From assembly GCF_003121585.1 (NCBI RefSeq), contig NZ_QEOO01000049.1:62001-126000 (forward strand): a DNA stretch of 64,000 bases, read 5' to 3'. Both the position numbers and the translations under genes were made by a program. The number at the start of each line of letters is the position of its first letter. Within the stretch, counting starts at the first letter, position 1. The notes under the pieces were generated by a model, which was given only the letters and a program-made list of their open reading frames with translations, was not told the origin of the DNA and ran no database searches. The DNA is from Nocardioides speluncae. Lineage in GTDB: Bacteria > Actinomycetota > Actinomycetes > Propionibacteriales > Nocardioidaceae. Positions 41,778-51,063 of the stretch are shown one piece after another.

Positions 41778-44024
41778 ATGGCGGGGCTTCCGGGGCTGGG
41801 GGACGAGTTCGCGGGCTACCGCCTTGAGCGACTCCTCGGCAGCGGCGCGATGGGAGCGGTGTACGCCGCCACGCAGGCCCGTCCCAACCGTGAGGTCGCG
41901 CTGAAGGTGCTGCTGCCGCAGTTCGCCGCCGACCCGGAGTACCGATCGCGGCTGGACCGCGAGGCCGAGTCGATGGCCCGGATCGACTCCCCGCACATCA
42001 TCCAGATCTACGAGTACGGCGAGCACGACGGCTGCCTCTACATCGCCACCCAGCTGGTCACCGGCGGCGACCTCGACGCCTTCCTGCGCGAGCACGGACC
42101 GCTGGTGCCGGAGAAGGCGTGCACGATCGCGGCCCAGGTCGCCAGTGCGCTCGGAGAGGCCCACGAGGCCGGCGTGATCCACCGCGACGTGAAGTCCAGC
42201 AACGTGCTGCTACGCACCATTCACGGCAAGCCGCACGCCTACCTGTGCGACTTCGGCATCGCCACCACCGGCGACGAGCGGCTGACCGCGGGCGGCTCGA
42301 TCGCCGGCACCTGGGCCTACCTCGCCCCCGAGCGCTGTCAGGGCGCCGACGCGACCCCGGCCACCGACATCTACGCGCTCGGCTGCCTGGTCTGGAAGAT
42401 GCTGACCGGGCGGATCCCGTACTCCGGCAACGAGGCGCACCAGGCCCTCCAGCATCTCAACGCGCCGATCCCTCAGCTCAGCGGCACCGACCCGGTCAGC
42501 AGCGACATCAACGGCTTCCTGCTCCGTGCGATGGCCAAGCAGCCGGTGGCCCGGATCAGCGACGCCGGCGACGTACGCACCGAGATGGAGCACATCGCCT
42601 CGATGGCGCGCCGGCTCGGCGTGGTGTCGACCGCGCCGGCCTTGCCCGCCCAGAGCTCGAGCGGCACGGGTGACAGCGGCGGCAGCGGGACCCACACCAG
42701 CGCGCCGAGCGGTCCGAGCGCGCCGCCCTCCTGGGCACCCGAGCCGGCGCCCGGCGACCCCACGCCGCCCGCGCCGCCGCCGCAGCCCGAGGTCAGGATC
42801 AGCTCCGCGACGTACGGCGTGGAGCGGGAGCGCGGACCGCGGTTCCGTACGGCGGTGCTGGCCGCGGCCGCGACCGGCATCGTGCTGGTCGTCGTGGTGA
42901 TCGTGATGGCGCTGGGCGCCCTGCTGTTCGGAGGCGGCGACGACCCCGACTCCGACGCGGCGACCACCAAGCCGAGCCCGACCGCCTCCGCGGACGCCAG
43001 CACGATGCCGACCACGCCGGTCGACCGCACCAAGTGGGTCGCGGGCCAGGTCGACCGCCGGCTGTTGACGGGCGACTTCGACGGCAACGGCCTGGTCGAC
43101 GTCGCTGCCCTGGTCGGCGCATCCGAGGACACCGCCCAGGTCGAGGTGATGCGCGCGGCCGGTGCCAAGCTCGGCAAGCCGGCGACCTGGGCCGACGGCG
43201 TACGCGTGGTGCCCGACGGTCCGCTCGCCGCCGGCGACGTCAACGGCGACGGCCGGGCGGACCTGGTGTTGGTTGCCGAGAGCCAGGCCGGGAAGCGGAC
43301 GGTCGCCGTCGCGCTCTCCACGGGACGCAAGTTCAGTGCGTTCCGGACCTGGGCACAGCTGCCCGACACCGACGGCGGGCAGCTCGCGGTCGGCGACCTG
43401 ACCGGCGATGGGATGGACGACGCCGTCGTCCTCGCCGGCAACGCCTCGAGCTCACAGGTACTGGTGCTGGTCGCTCGCGGTTCCGGCTTTGCGGCCGCCA
43501 AGCCGTGGGCGTCCGGGCTCGGCTGGCCTGCCGCGACCACGCCGATCCGGCTGGTCGACACCGACGCGGACCGGGTCCCGGACCTGGTCGCGCTTCCGGG
43601 CGGCGCGGAGAAGGCGACCGACGCGGTGGTGCTGCGCGGTCGTCGCAACGGCCTCGCCAAGCCGGCGTCGTGGGGGCCGGTCGACCACGGCTGGGGAGTC
43701 GCGGCGGCGGACTTCAGCGGCGACGGCATGGGCGACCTGGCCGTGATCCGGCCGATGAGCGGCGGCGTCACGATCGACGTACTCCGCTCCGACGGGCGGG
43801 GCTTCCGGGCGGCCCAGCCGTGGCTCAGCATCGGTGCCCAGGGCGACGGCACGATCGCCGTACACGGGCTCATGTTGCGCGGCGATCGCGCCGCGGACCT
43901 GGTCGCGATCCGCACCGAGGGGGACCAGGTGACGGTCTCGTCGCTGACCTCGATCGGTCACCACTTCCAGGACCCGCGCCGCCTGGTGGGCGTGCCCGAC
44001 TGGACCTGGCCGGTCGGTCCGTAG
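41778..44024 (+). CDS. Membrane Ser/Thr kinase with extracellular FG-GAP propeller (paralogue)
   Basis: 748 residues, same architecture as the kinase at 23600. Kinase domain about 10–275: LLGSGAMGAVYAATQ, VALKVLL, HRDVKSSNVLL, DFGIATTG, GTWAYLAPERCQG. A Pro/Ser-rich juxtamembrane linker (PPSWAPEPAPGDPTPPAPPP) leads to a membrane helix TAVLAAAATGIVLVVVVIVM near 365, then a Thr/Pro linker and about six FG-GAP units (DFDGNGLVD, DVNGDGRAD, DLTGDGMDD, DTDADRVPD, DFSGDGMGD). It lacks PASTA repeats. Its position between deoA and add, convergent with the MaoC gene with no gap, may mean it senses a signal tied to nucleoside supply; that is speculation. Confidence 0.92.
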   Translation: MAGLPGLGDEFAGYRLERLLGSGAMGAVYAATQARPNREVALKVLLPQFAADPEYRSRLDREAESMARIDSPHIIQIYEYGEHDGCLYIATQLVTGGDLDAFLREHGPLVPEKACTIAAQVASALGEAHEAGVIHRDVKSSNVLLRTIHGKPHAYLCDFGIATTGDERLTAGGSIAGTWAYLAPERCQGADATPATDIYALGCLVWKMLTGRIPYSGNEAHQALQHLNAPIPQLSGTDPVSSDINGFLLRAMAKQPVARISDAGDVRTEMEHIASMARRLGVVSTAPALPAQSSSGTGDSGGSGTHTSAPSGPSAPPSWAPEPAPGDPTPPAPPPQPEVRISSATYGVERERGPRFRTAVLAAAATGIVLVVVVIVMALGALLFGGGDDPDSDAATTKPSPTASADASTMPTTPVDRTKWVAGQVDRRLLTGDFDGNGLVDVAALVGASEDTAQVEVMRAAGAKLGKPATWADGVRVVPDGPLAAGDVNGDGRADLVLVAESQAGKRTVAVALSTGRKFSAFRTWAQLPDTDGGQLAVGDLTGDGMDDAVVLAGNASSSQVLVLVARGSGFAAAKPWASGLGWPAATTPIRLVDTDADRVPDLVALPGGAEKATDAVVLRGRRNGLAKPASWGPVDHGWGVAAADFSGDGMGDLAVIRPMSGGVTIDVLRSDGRGFRAAQPWLSIGAQGDGTIAVHGLMLRGDRAADLVAIRTEGDQVTVSSLTSIGHHFQDPRRLVGVPDWTWPVGP

Positions 44025-44477
44025 TTACGGCAGCAGGAGTACGACGGTCTCCGCGACGCAGGCGGGCTTCTCCTCGCCCTCGATCTCGATGGTGTGCCGC
44101 ACCGTCATCTGCTTGCCCTTGGGGATATCGGTGACCGTGGCGATGCTGACGTGCGATCGGACCCGCTTGCCGACCAGCAGCGGGTTCGGGAAGCGGACCT
44201 TGTTGACGCCGTAGTTGAGCTTGGCGCCCGGCGTCTGCAGCGTGAACACCTGGCTCCCGAGCCACGGGACCAGCGCCAGTGTGAGGTAGCCGTGGGCAAT
44301 GGTGCCGCCGAACGGCCCCTCCTTCGCGCGCTCGACGTCGACGTGGATCCACTGGTGGTCCCCGGTGGCGTCGGCGAACTGGTTGACCCGCCGCTGGTCG
44401 ATGGTCAGCCAGTCGCTGGTGCCGAGGTCAGTGCCGGCCGCCTCGGTGAGCTGGTCGAAGGTGGTGAAGACGCGCAT
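44025..44477 (-). CDS. MaoC-type hot-dog dehydratase
   Basis: 150 residues; (R)-specific enoyl-CoA hydratase-like hot-dog protein. Active-site stretch FADATGDHQWIHVDVERAKE followed by GPFGGTIAHGYLTLALVPWL contains the catalytic Asp/His pair and the hydratase-2 motif. FNxPxL-like region KVRFPNPLLVGKRVRSHVSI. ATG 44477 is chosen because GAGG lies nine bases upstream; ATG 44486 would abut that GAGG. Divergent from add, convergent with the kinase. Confidence 0.9.
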   Translation of the reverse strand: MRVFTTFDQLTEAAGTDLGTSDWLTIDQRRVNQFADATGDHQWIHVDVERAKEGPFGGTIAHGYLTLALVPWLGSQVFTLQTPGAKLNYGVNKVRFPNPLLVGKRVRSHVSIATVTDIPKGKQMTVRHTIEIEGEEKPACVAETVVLLLP

Positions 44478-44523
44478 GTCGCCCATCCTCGGGGTTCGAC
44501 CGACCGTGAGCAAGGATGTCCCC

Positions 44524-45612
44524 ATGAGCGCCGAGACACTGCCGAGCAGAGACGCCGTACGCCGGGCGCCGAAGGTGCTGCTCCACGACCACCTCGACGG
44601 TGGGCTGCGGCCACAGACCGTCATCGACCTCGCCGCGGATTGCGGCCACCAGCTGCCGGAGACCGAGGCCGAGGCGCTCGGGACCTGGTTCGCGGAGGCC
44701 GCGGACTCCGGGACGCTGGTCCGCTACCTGGAGACCTTCGACCACACCGTCGCGGTGATGCAGACCGCGCCGGCGCTGACCCGTGTCGCGCGCGAGTGCG
44801 TGGAGGACCTGGTCGCCGACGGCGTCGTGTACGCCGAGGTCCGCTACGCGCCGGAGCAGCACCTCGACACCGGGCTGACCCTCGACGAGGTGGTGGCCGC
44901 CGTCCAGGAGGGCTTCAACGAGGGCGTCGCCGCCAGCGGCGGCCGGATCGTGGTTCGCCAGCTGCTGACCGCGCTGCGGCACCAGGCCAACTCGATGGAG
45001 ATCGCCGAGCTGGCCGTCTCCTGGCGGGACCGTGGCGTCGCGGGCTTCGACATCGCGGGCGCCGAGGCCGGCTTCCCGCCCACCCGGCACCTCGACGCGT
45101 TCGAGTACATGCAGCGCGAGAACGCCCACTTCACGATCCACGCCGGCGAGGCCTTCGGGCTGCCGTCGATCTGGCAGGCGATCCAGTGGTGCGGCGCGGA
45201 CCGGCTCGGCCACGGCGTCCGGATCGTCGACGACATCACCGTGGCCGAGGACGGCACCCCGACGCTCGGCCTGCTGGCGGCGTACGTCCGGGACAAGCGG
45301 ATCCCGCTGGAGATGTGTCCGAGCTCCAACGTCCAGACCGGCGCGGCCGAGTCGATCGCCGAGCACCCGATCGGGCTGCTCACCAAGCTCCGGTTCCGGG
45401 TCACCGTCAACACTGACAACCGGTTGATGAGCCGGACCTCGATGACCGATGAGATGCACGCGCTGGTCGAGGCGTTCGGCTACACGCTGGCCGACCTGCG
45501 CTGGTTCACGATCAACGCGATGAAGTCGGCCTTCCTGCCGTTCGACGAGCGGCTGGCGATCATCGACGGCGTGATCAAGCCCGAGTACGCCGCACTGATA
45601 GCTGGAAGTTGA
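44524..45612 (+). CDS. add: Adenosine deaminase
   Basis: 362 residues; zinc TIM-barrel enzyme converting adenosine to inosine. KVLLHDHLDGGLRPQTVIDL gives the N-terminal metal HxH, VVYAEVRYAPEQH follows, FTIHAGEAFG carries the metal histidine and catalytic glutamate region, DRLGHGVRI, PLEMCPSSNVQTGA, and VTVNTDNRLMSRTS the last metal aspartate. In this NTDN, asparagine stands where many homologues have a second aspartate; this is common among actinobacterial sequences as far as I recall. AAGGA precedes ATG 44524. Ends at a bidirectional terminator. Confidence 0.95.
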   Translation: MSAETLPSRDAVRRAPKVLLHDHLDGGLRPQTVIDLAADCGHQLPETEAEALGTWFAEAADSGTLVRYLETFDHTVAVMQTAPALTRVARECVEDLVADGVVYAEVRYAPEQHLDTGLTLDEVVAAVQEGFNEGVAASGGRIVVRQLLTALRHQANSMEIAELAVSWRDRGVAGFDIAGAEAGFPPTRHLDAFEYMQRENAHFTIHAGEAFGLPSIWQAIQWCGADRLGHGVRIVDDITVAEDGTPTLGLLAAYVRDKRIPLEMCPSSNVQTGAAESIAEHPIGLLTKLRFRVTVNTDNRLMSRTSMTDEMHALVEAFGYTLADLRWFTINAMKSAFLPFDERLAIIDGVIKPEYAALIAGS

Positions 45613-45705
45613 GCCCGACTCGCCACCGCGCTGGGGGACACCACCCCGGACCCCCTCCGGGGAATGGTGCGCGATGGCGAGACGGGAAACCTGGTTCTCC
45701 CCAGC

Positions 45706-45733
45706 ATGGAGCCCGGCGCGGGCCGGGCTCCAT
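45706..45733. terminator. Bidirectional terminator between add and the VWA gene
   Basis: Perfect 12-base stem ATGGAGCCCGGC (45706–45717) / GCCGGGCTCCAT (45722–45733) with a four-base loop, between two convergent genes. No U-tract, as is common in high-GC actinobacteria. Confidence 0.75.
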
Positions 45734-45755
45734 ACCTAGGGAAGCAGAAACGGCG

Positions 45756-47678
45756 CTAGGTCTGGGCCGGGTCGCCGCCGCCACGCCGACGCAGGAAGAG
45801 GAACGCGGCCGCCGCCAGCGCGGCCAGGCCCAGGCCGCCGATCGCCAGGCTGGTGCCCGACATGCCGCCGCCCTCCTCACCCTTGCCGGATGACTCACTC
45901 GAGCTGTCGTCGGACGGCTCGTCGGTGGGCTCGTCGGTCGCCGACTCCGACGGGTCCTCGGTTGCGCCGTCGATCGGCTGCTCGTTGAACGTCGGCTCGC
46001 CGCCCGGGTCGCCGGAGAGCGCGAGGTCGAGCTCGAACGGCACCGCGACCGACGCGTTCCTCGGGGTGTCCTGGAGGTAGACCGCGACGATGTACGAGCC
46101 GTTGAGCGCGGCGCCGTTGTCAGTCGGGCTTGCCAGTCGCTGGTAGGCGACCGTCCCGCTCGAGGTCTCCAGCAGCGTCTGGCCGTTGGTCAGCAGCACC
46201 CGGTCCTTGCTGGTGGTCGGCGTGGTGAAGGTGACGCTCGACGGTGCCCGGCTCGGCGCGTACAGCTCGGCGACGGCAAGGGTGCCGTCGGCGGCGTCGG
46301 CGTATCCGCCACGCAGCGGCGGGTAGTGAACGGCCGCGTCGACCTGCTGACCCCACTCGGCGTCGACCGAGAAGGTGAGCGTCTCGCCGGGCACGATCGT
46401 GCCCTTGAAGCTGCCCTGCTCGATCGGCTCGGCGTCCGCGAACGACGTACCGCCCGTCACCTCGGTCCGAGAGCCCGCCGCCGGCTTCTTCCAGTCGGTC
46501 ATCGTCCGCGGCTTGGGCAGCGACTCCGGGTCGACCACCTCGGCCAGCTCGCTGACCTTGATCTCCAGGGCGGTGCCGTCGGAGTCGGTGCCGCGGTACT
46601 TCACGGCGAGGATCAGCTCGGGGCTGGTCAGGCACTCCTCCGCGAGCGTGTACGGCGAAGCGGACGCGCTGGTCGCGGTGAGCTTCCCCTCGCTGGAGAC
46701 GCCGGTCTTGAGCTGGCAGGTCTCGCCGGACGGCGTGGTCAGCTCGACGTCGATCAGGTCGTTGCCGGCCTGGCTGGAGCGGTACGCCGCGCTGGCGATG
46801 ATGGTGGAGTTCGCCAGCTCCCGCTTGACCAGGTAGTGCTTCTCCGGGGTCTGCGAGTCGACGGCGTCGATCCAGTCGCCCGCGGTGATCTCGGGCGCGC
46901 TCTCCGCGTCCTCGGTGCCGGTGACCGGCTCACCGATCGCCTCATAGGGACGGGCCGCGCGCTTGGCGACCGCGCTCAGCGAGTCGGCGAGCTCCTCGCT
47001 GCTGTCGACGTCGTAGTAGACGCCGCCACCGGCGCGGGCCACGCACTGCAGGTCCTTGCGGGCGGCGTCGTTGACGTCTAGCCCGACCACGTCGATGCGG
47101 ATGCTGATGCCCTGCTTGCGGAGCTCCTTGGCGACCAGGCACGGGTCCGGGTCGCAGGTCGGCTCGCCGTCGGAGACCAGGATGATGTTGCGCCGGCCCT
47201 CGCTGCCGAGGTCCTTGCCGGCCTCCTGCAGCGCGTAGCCGGTCGGAGTCTCGCCGTACGGCTTGTACGTGTCGATGGCCGTCAGCAGCTGCTTGCGGTT
47301 GCCGGTGCCGGGCTCGACCACGAGCTGGGAGTCGGTGCAGGCGCCGGCGTCGGACTTGGAGAACACCTTGGCGCCGTACACCCGGAGGCCGACGTCCTGG
47401 TCCTCGGGCATCTCGCCGACGACCTGGCGCAGCGCCTTCTTCGCGGCCTGGATCCGAGTCTCGCCGCTGCCCGCCGACGCCTTCATCGAGCCGGAGGAGT
47501 CGAGCACCAGCAGCACCTTGCCTGGTCCCTCGTCGGCTGTGGAAGGTGCCGTCGCGGCGCCGCTGTCCGGCGCGCTCATGATCGCGCCGAAGGCTGCGAC
47601 GAGCAGTGCCAGCGCGGCGACCGGCAGCCGCCAGGAGACCAGCGCCCCCGCGCCCAACCGTGCTACCCGAGTGGTCAT
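45756..47678 (-). CDS. Exported von Willebrand A-domain membrane protein
   Basis: 640 residues from ATG 47678, with AAGGAGG six bases upstream. N-terminal signal sequence (LPVAALALLVAAFGAIM), then a VWA domain at about 50–230 with the metal site DSSGSMKAS and later GETPTGYALQ and LVSDGEPTCDPDPC. A long beta-rich region (about 240–560) resembles an extracellular binding or Ig-like area. A disordered Asp/Glu/Ser/Thr stretch is followed by one membrane helix SLAIGGLGLAALAAAAFLFL and a short RRRGG tail. It should project from the membrane and bind a protein partner. Divergent from an HTH regulator and a Ser/Thr kinase with which it may form a signalling set. Confidence 0.88.
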   Translation of the reverse strand: MTTRVARLGAGALVSWRLPVAALALLVAAFGAIMSAPDSGAATAPSTADEGPGKVLLVLDSSGSMKASAGSGETRIQAAKKALRQVVGEMPEDQDVGLRVYGAKVFSKSDAGACTDSQLVVEPGTGNRKQLLTAIDTYKPYGETPTGYALQEAGKDLGSEGRRNIILVSDGEPTCDPDPCLVAKELRKQGISIRIDVVGLDVNDAARKDLQCVARAGGGVYYDVDSSEELADSLSAVAKRAARPYEAIGEPVTGTEDAESAPEITAGDWIDAVDSQTPEKHYLVKRELANSTIIASAAYRSSQAGNDLIDVELTTPSGETCQLKTGVSSEGKLTATSASASPYTLAEECLTSPELILAVKYRGTDSDGTALEIKVSELAEVVDPESLPKPRTMTDWKKPAAGSRTEVTGGTSFADAEPIEQGSFKGTIVPGETLTFSVDAEWGQQVDAAVHYPPLRGGYADAADGTLAVAELYAPSRAPSSVTFTTPTTSKDRVLLTNGQTLLETSSGTVAYQRLASPTDNGAALNGSYIVAVYLQDTPRNASVAVPFELDLALSGDPGGEPTFNEQPIDGATEDPSESATDEPTDEPSDDSSSESSGKGEEGGGMSGTSLAIGGLGLAALAAAAFLFLRRRGGGDPAQT

Positions 47679-47701
47679 GACCATCCTCCTTGGCCTGGAA
47701 C

Positions 47702-47719
47702 CGTTTACATTTGTAAACG
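47702..47719. promoter_or_regulatory. Operator-like palindrome CGTTTAC-N4-GTAAACG
   Basis: Perfect seven-base arms at 47702–47708 and 47713–47719, 23 bases upstream of the VWA start and about 100 bases before the HTH gene. AT-rich for this genome. Probable binding site of the adjacent HTH protein. Confidence 0.6.
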
Positions 47720-47817
47720 TAGAGGGGTTGTTCCCGTACGTCAAGTCCTCAAACCCCGCGTGCGCCTGGGCTATCGTGATTCACTACCGGAAACGCCAAT
47801 GCAGACGGAGGTGAGCA

Positions 47818-48339
47818 ATGAGCGACAACCCAGAGTCGCCCGCCGAGCGCAACCGCGCCGAGCAGGCCCGACTGTACGGCGCTCCGCTGGTCGACGTCGT
47901 CAACGAACTCACCGACACTTTCGGCATCTCCCGGGCCCAGCTCGCGCGGGTACTCGGCCTCTCCGCGCCGATGATCAGCCAGCTCGCCTCCGGCAACCGG
48001 CTCAAGATCGGCAACCCCTCCGCGGTCCAGCGGCTGCAGCGGATGATGCAGCTCGCGCCCGAGGTCAGGACCCGCCGGATGGACGCCGCCGCGGCCCTCG
48101 CCGACGTCGAGTCCGAGGCGACCGGCAAGGTGCTGACCCGTACCACCGCGGCGCTCCGCCACGACGGCGCCACCAACGTCCAGGACGTGCTGCGCTGGGC
48201 CGCGAGTGCCGACGAGCTCGCCGGTGCCGCCGACCTGCTCGCGACCGACTACCCGGCCCTCGCCGAGGTTCTGCGGGTCTACGGCAACGGCCGCACCCGC
48301 GACGCCGTCGAGCACTTCCGCCAGGTCTCCGGCGGCTAG
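47818..48339 (+). CDS. XRE-type helix-turn-helix protein
   Basis: 173 residues. N-terminal HTH at about 30–65: VNELTDTFGISRAQLARVLG and LSAPMISQLASGNRLKIGN, a Cro/C1-type fold with the QLASG recognition turn. The remainder is helical without recognised ligand domain. GGAGG precedes ATG 47818. Divergent from the VWA gene (palindrome at 47702 in between) and about 95 bases before the kinase. Likely local regulator of both. Confidence 0.85.
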   Translation: MSDNPESPAERNRAEQARLYGAPLVDVVNELTDTFGISRAQLARVLGLSAPMISQLASGNRLKIGNPSAVQRLQRMMQLAPEVRTRRMDAAAALADVESEATGKVLTRTTAALRHDGATNVQDVLRWAASADELAGAADLLATDYPALAEVLRVYGNGRTRDAVEHFRQVSGG

Positions 48340-48434
48340 GACATACCGCTCACCCCACCAGTGCCTGCGCCCCTCTACGCTGTGGCATTCTGGCCAACGG
48401 TCCAAGTGCTGACTGACGACGAGGGTGGTACGGC

Positions 48435-49505
48435 GTGGGCGACATCGTGGGTGGGCGCTTCGAGCTCATCGACGTCCTCGACGGCGGCGGTTCCGGGACG
48501 GTCTGGCGGGCGTGGGACCACCGCGACCGGACCTACGTCGCGGCCAAGGTGCTCCGCACCGGCGACTCCGACTCGCTGATCCGGTTCATCCGCGAGGCCA
48601 AGCGCGTGGTGCAGCACCCGCACACGCTGGCGCCGCGCAACTGGACCGGCGAGGACGACCGGGTGCTGTTCACGATGGAGCTGGTGCGCGGCGGCTCGGT
48701 GGCCACGCTGCTCGGCGACTTCGGCGCGCTGCCGGAGGGCTGGGTGATCGAGCTGGCGGGACAGGCTGCGGACGCGCTCGTCGCCGTACACGCCGCCGGC
48801 TTCGCCCACCGCGACGTCAAGCCCAGCAACCTGCTGCTCGACGCGACCGGCCGGGAGCGGCCGCGGCTGCGGCTCGGTGACTTCGGCACCGCCGCCGCGT
48901 TCGACGCACCTCGGCTGACGATGGCCAACGCGGTGCTCGGGACCCCCGGCTACCTGTCGCCGGAGGCCTACCGCGGCGCCGACCCGGCGCCGGCTCAGGA
49001 CCTGTTCGCGCTCGGGGTGGTGATGCGGCAGATGCTGGCCGGCAACGCGCCGCCCGAGAGCCGCGGCCGGGACGGCCTGGTCGCCTCCGACGAGCTGCTG
49101 ACGCTGGTCGACGAGATGCTCGCCGACGACCCGACCGCCCGGCCGGGTTCGGCGTACGAGGTCCTCAACCGGCTGCAGGACCTGTCCGGTGCCGGCAGCC
49201 TGGAGCACGGTGCCGACCCGACCGACCCCGTCGAGGTCTTCGACCACGTGCCGCCACTGCCGGCGGAGTGGGGCGAGACCGGTCCGTTCGCCCGGTCGGC
49301 GAGCGCGCATCCGGCGACCTCGCCGACCCACAACGACCCGGACACCGTCGTACTCAACCGCGAACCGGAGCCCGAGCCGACCCCAGCGCTGCCGAAGCTG
49401 GTGCAGGAGCACCCGACCCGGAGCAGGCCGGACGTGCCGATCGCGGCCTGGCTGCTGCTGATCGCCGGCATCGTGCTGCTCGCCCTGGCCATCGCCCTGG
49501 CCTGA
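48435..49505 (+). CDS. Ser/Thr protein kinase with C-terminal membrane helix
   Basis: 356 residues from GTG 48435 (GAGGG ten bases upstream). Kinase domain about 6–260: FELIDVLDGGGSGTVWRAWD glycine loop, YVAAKVLR lysine, GFAHRDVKPSNLLLDA, LGDFGTAAAFD, VLGTPGYLSPEAYRG. A proline/acid-rich linker leads to the last 22 residues, a membrane helix (IAAWLLLIAGIVLLALAIAL) that leaves essentially nothing outside the cell. So it has no sensor domain of its own; a partner such as the neighbouring VWA protein could provide the signal (inference). Third Ser/Thr kinase in the window and not closely similar to the two FG-GAP kinases. Confidence 0.92.
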   Translation: MGDIVGGRFELIDVLDGGGSGTVWRAWDHRDRTYVAAKVLRTGDSDSLIRFIREAKRVVQHPHTLAPRNWTGEDDRVLFTMELVRGGSVATLLGDFGALPEGWVIELAGQAADALVAVHAAGFAHRDVKPSNLLLDATGRERPRLRLGDFGTAAAFDAPRLTMANAVLGTPGYLSPEAYRGADPAPAQDLFALGVVMRQMLAGNAPPESRGRDGLVASDELLTLVDEMLADDPTARPGSAYEVLNRLQDLSGAGSLEHGADPTDPVEVFDHVPPLPAEWGETGPFARSASAHPATSPTHNDPDTVVLNREPEPEPTPALPKLVQEHPTRSRPDVPIAAWLLLIAGIVLLALAIALA

Positions 49506-49562
49506 TCCGGGCTGAGTAGCCCTACTGTTTCGGTAAGGGCGCTCACAGTCGGGCGACCGGCC

Positions 49563-50087
49563 ATGGGTAAGACTCGATACATGCGCTGGGTACTCGCGAT
49601 CGTTGCCTCTCTCGCCCTCCTGCTCGCCGCATGCGGGACCCAGGAGTCTTCCTCACCTGCGCCTGGTTCCGAGGTGATCGGCACCGGCAAGGTCGCCGAC
49701 CTCGACTTCAGCGGAACAACGGTCGACGGTTCCGAGTTCGACGGCGCCAGCCTGAAGGGCAAGCCGGCGGTGCTGTGGTTCTGGGCGCCATGGTGCCCCA
49801 CCTGTCGGGCGCAGAGCCCGTTCGTGTCCGACCTGGCCGAGGAGTACGACGGTCGGGTCGCCGTGATCGGGGTTGGCGGGCTGGACAGCGAGTCCGCGAT
49901 CCTTGACCTGGCCGGTCAGATTCCGCACGTGACCCACCTCGTCGACATTGAGGGCGCGGTCTGGCAGCACTTCCGCGTCACTGCGCAGAGCACGTTCACG
50001 GTGATCGACGCCGACGGTGAGGTCATGTCCGAGGGCTATCTCGACAACGAGGAGCTTGGCGACCTGGTGGCCCGGCTGGCGGACTGA
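49563..50087 (+). CDS. Thioredoxin-like (TlpA/ResA) lipoprotein
   Basis: 174 residues. Signal peptide with lipobox LALLLAAC; the second ATG (49581) is a good alternative start. The thioredoxin fold has AVLWFWAPWCPTCRAQSPFV with the CPTC redox pair near 80, the structural insert of the TlpA/ResA family and a FTVIDADG strand; cis-proline is replaced (TAQSTFTVID). Reduces disulfides of exported proteins outside the membrane. Two bases before the CcdA-like gene, its likely electron source. Confidence 0.9.
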   Translation: MGKTRYMRWVLAIVASLALLLAACGTQESSSPAPGSEVIGTGKVADLDFSGTTVDGSEFDGASLKGKPAVLWFWAPWCPTCRAQSPFVSDLAEEYDGRVAVIGVGGLDSESAILDLAGQIPHVTHLVDIEGAVWQHFRVTAQSTFTVIDADGEVMSEGYLDNEELGDLVARLAD

Positions 50088-50089
50088 CG

Positions 50090-51004
50090 ATGCTCGAGCT
50101 GTCGACCGGCACCGTCGGGCTCGCCCTGGCCGCGGGGATGGTGGCCGCGGTCAACCCGTGTGGGTTCGCGTTGCTGCCGGCATATCTCTCCTTGTTCGTG
50201 CTCGGTGATCCTCCCCGGTCGCGATTGACTGCGGTCGGCCGGGCGCTTCGGGCGACGACCGCGTTGACGCTGGGTTTCGCGGGCGTGTTCCTGATCTTCG
50301 GGCTCGCGATCGCACCCGTGGCGGCGTCGGTCCAGTCCTTCCTGCCCGGCTTCACTGTGGGGCTGGGACTGGCGCTGGCCGCGGCGGGTCTGTGGCTGCT
50401 GGCAGGCAGGACGCTGCCCACACTCGCGTGGCCCGGCCGCCGCCGGCCCGGGCCGGGCACGCCGGTGGTGGCCAGCTGGCCGGCCATGGCGGGGTTCGGC
50501 GTGTCTTACGCGGTCGCGTCGCTGGGCTGCACGATCGCCCCGTTCCTCGCCGTCGTGGTGACCAGCTTCCGGTCCAGGTCCCCGGCCGACGGGGTCGTCC
50601 TGTTCGCCGCCTACGCCGCGGGCATGGGCCTGACCGTCGGGGTTGCGGCGACGTCCGTCGCACTCTCGCGCCGGGAGCTGGTGACCGCGATGCGGCGCGC
50701 TGGGAGCGTCGTACCCCGTCTGGGTGGACTGATGCTCGCCGCCGCTGGCGGATACGTCGCGTGGTACGGCGTGTGGGAGCTCCGGGTCCTGCATGCCGGC
50801 GCCGGCACCGACCCCGTGGTCTCGGCCGCGTCCCCCGTCCAAGAGTGGCTGGCCGGCCGCACCGAGGCGATCGGTTACACCGGCCTGGCCGTCGTCCTGG
50901 CCGTGCTGGTCGCGATCGCGCTGCTACCGGGTCCACCCCACAGAAGTCTCCGCAGAAAGAGACGCAATGAGGCAACTGCGACTCCCCCGAGGGCCGGCCC
51001 GTAG
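50090..51004 (+). CDS. CcdA/DsbD-type thiol-disulfide membrane transporter
   Basis: 304 residues, six or more membrane helices in two inverted repeats. Redox cysteines are in VAAVNPCGFALLPAYLSLF (first repeat) and AVASLGCTIAPFLAVVV (second repeat), the expected pair for carrying electrons from cytoplasmic thioredoxin outwards. An extra C-terminal helix (GYTGLAVVLAVLVAIALLPG) ends in a basic tail. Co-transcribed with the TlpA-like lipoprotein; no cytochrome c maturation genes are adjacent, so general exported-protein reduction is as likely as cytochrome assembly. Confidence 0.9.
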   Translation: MLELSTGTVGLALAAGMVAAVNPCGFALLPAYLSLFVLGDPPRSRLTAVGRALRATTALTLGFAGVFLIFGLAIAPVAASVQSFLPGFTVGLGLALAAAGLWLLAGRTLPTLAWPGRRRPGPGTPVVASWPAMAGFGVSYAVASLGCTIAPFLAVVVTSFRSRSPADGVVLFAAYAAGMGLTVGVAATSVALSRRELVTAMRRAGSVVPRLGGLMLAAAGGYVAWYGVWELRVLHAGAGTDPVVSAASPVQEWLAGRTEAIGYTGLAVVLAVLVAIALLPGPPHRSLRRKRRNEATATPPRAGP

Positions 51005-51051
51005 GAATCGGACCCACGCAGCGGCCCCATCGGACTGTCCCCGCTCGCCCC

Positions 51052-51057
51052 TAGACT
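51052..51057 (+). promoter_or_regulatory. -10 hexamer of the WYL regulator gene, leaderless start
   Basis: TAGACT, six bases before ATG 51064; no Shine-Dalgarno sequence between. Confidence 0.45.
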
Positions 51058-51063
51058 CCGAAC

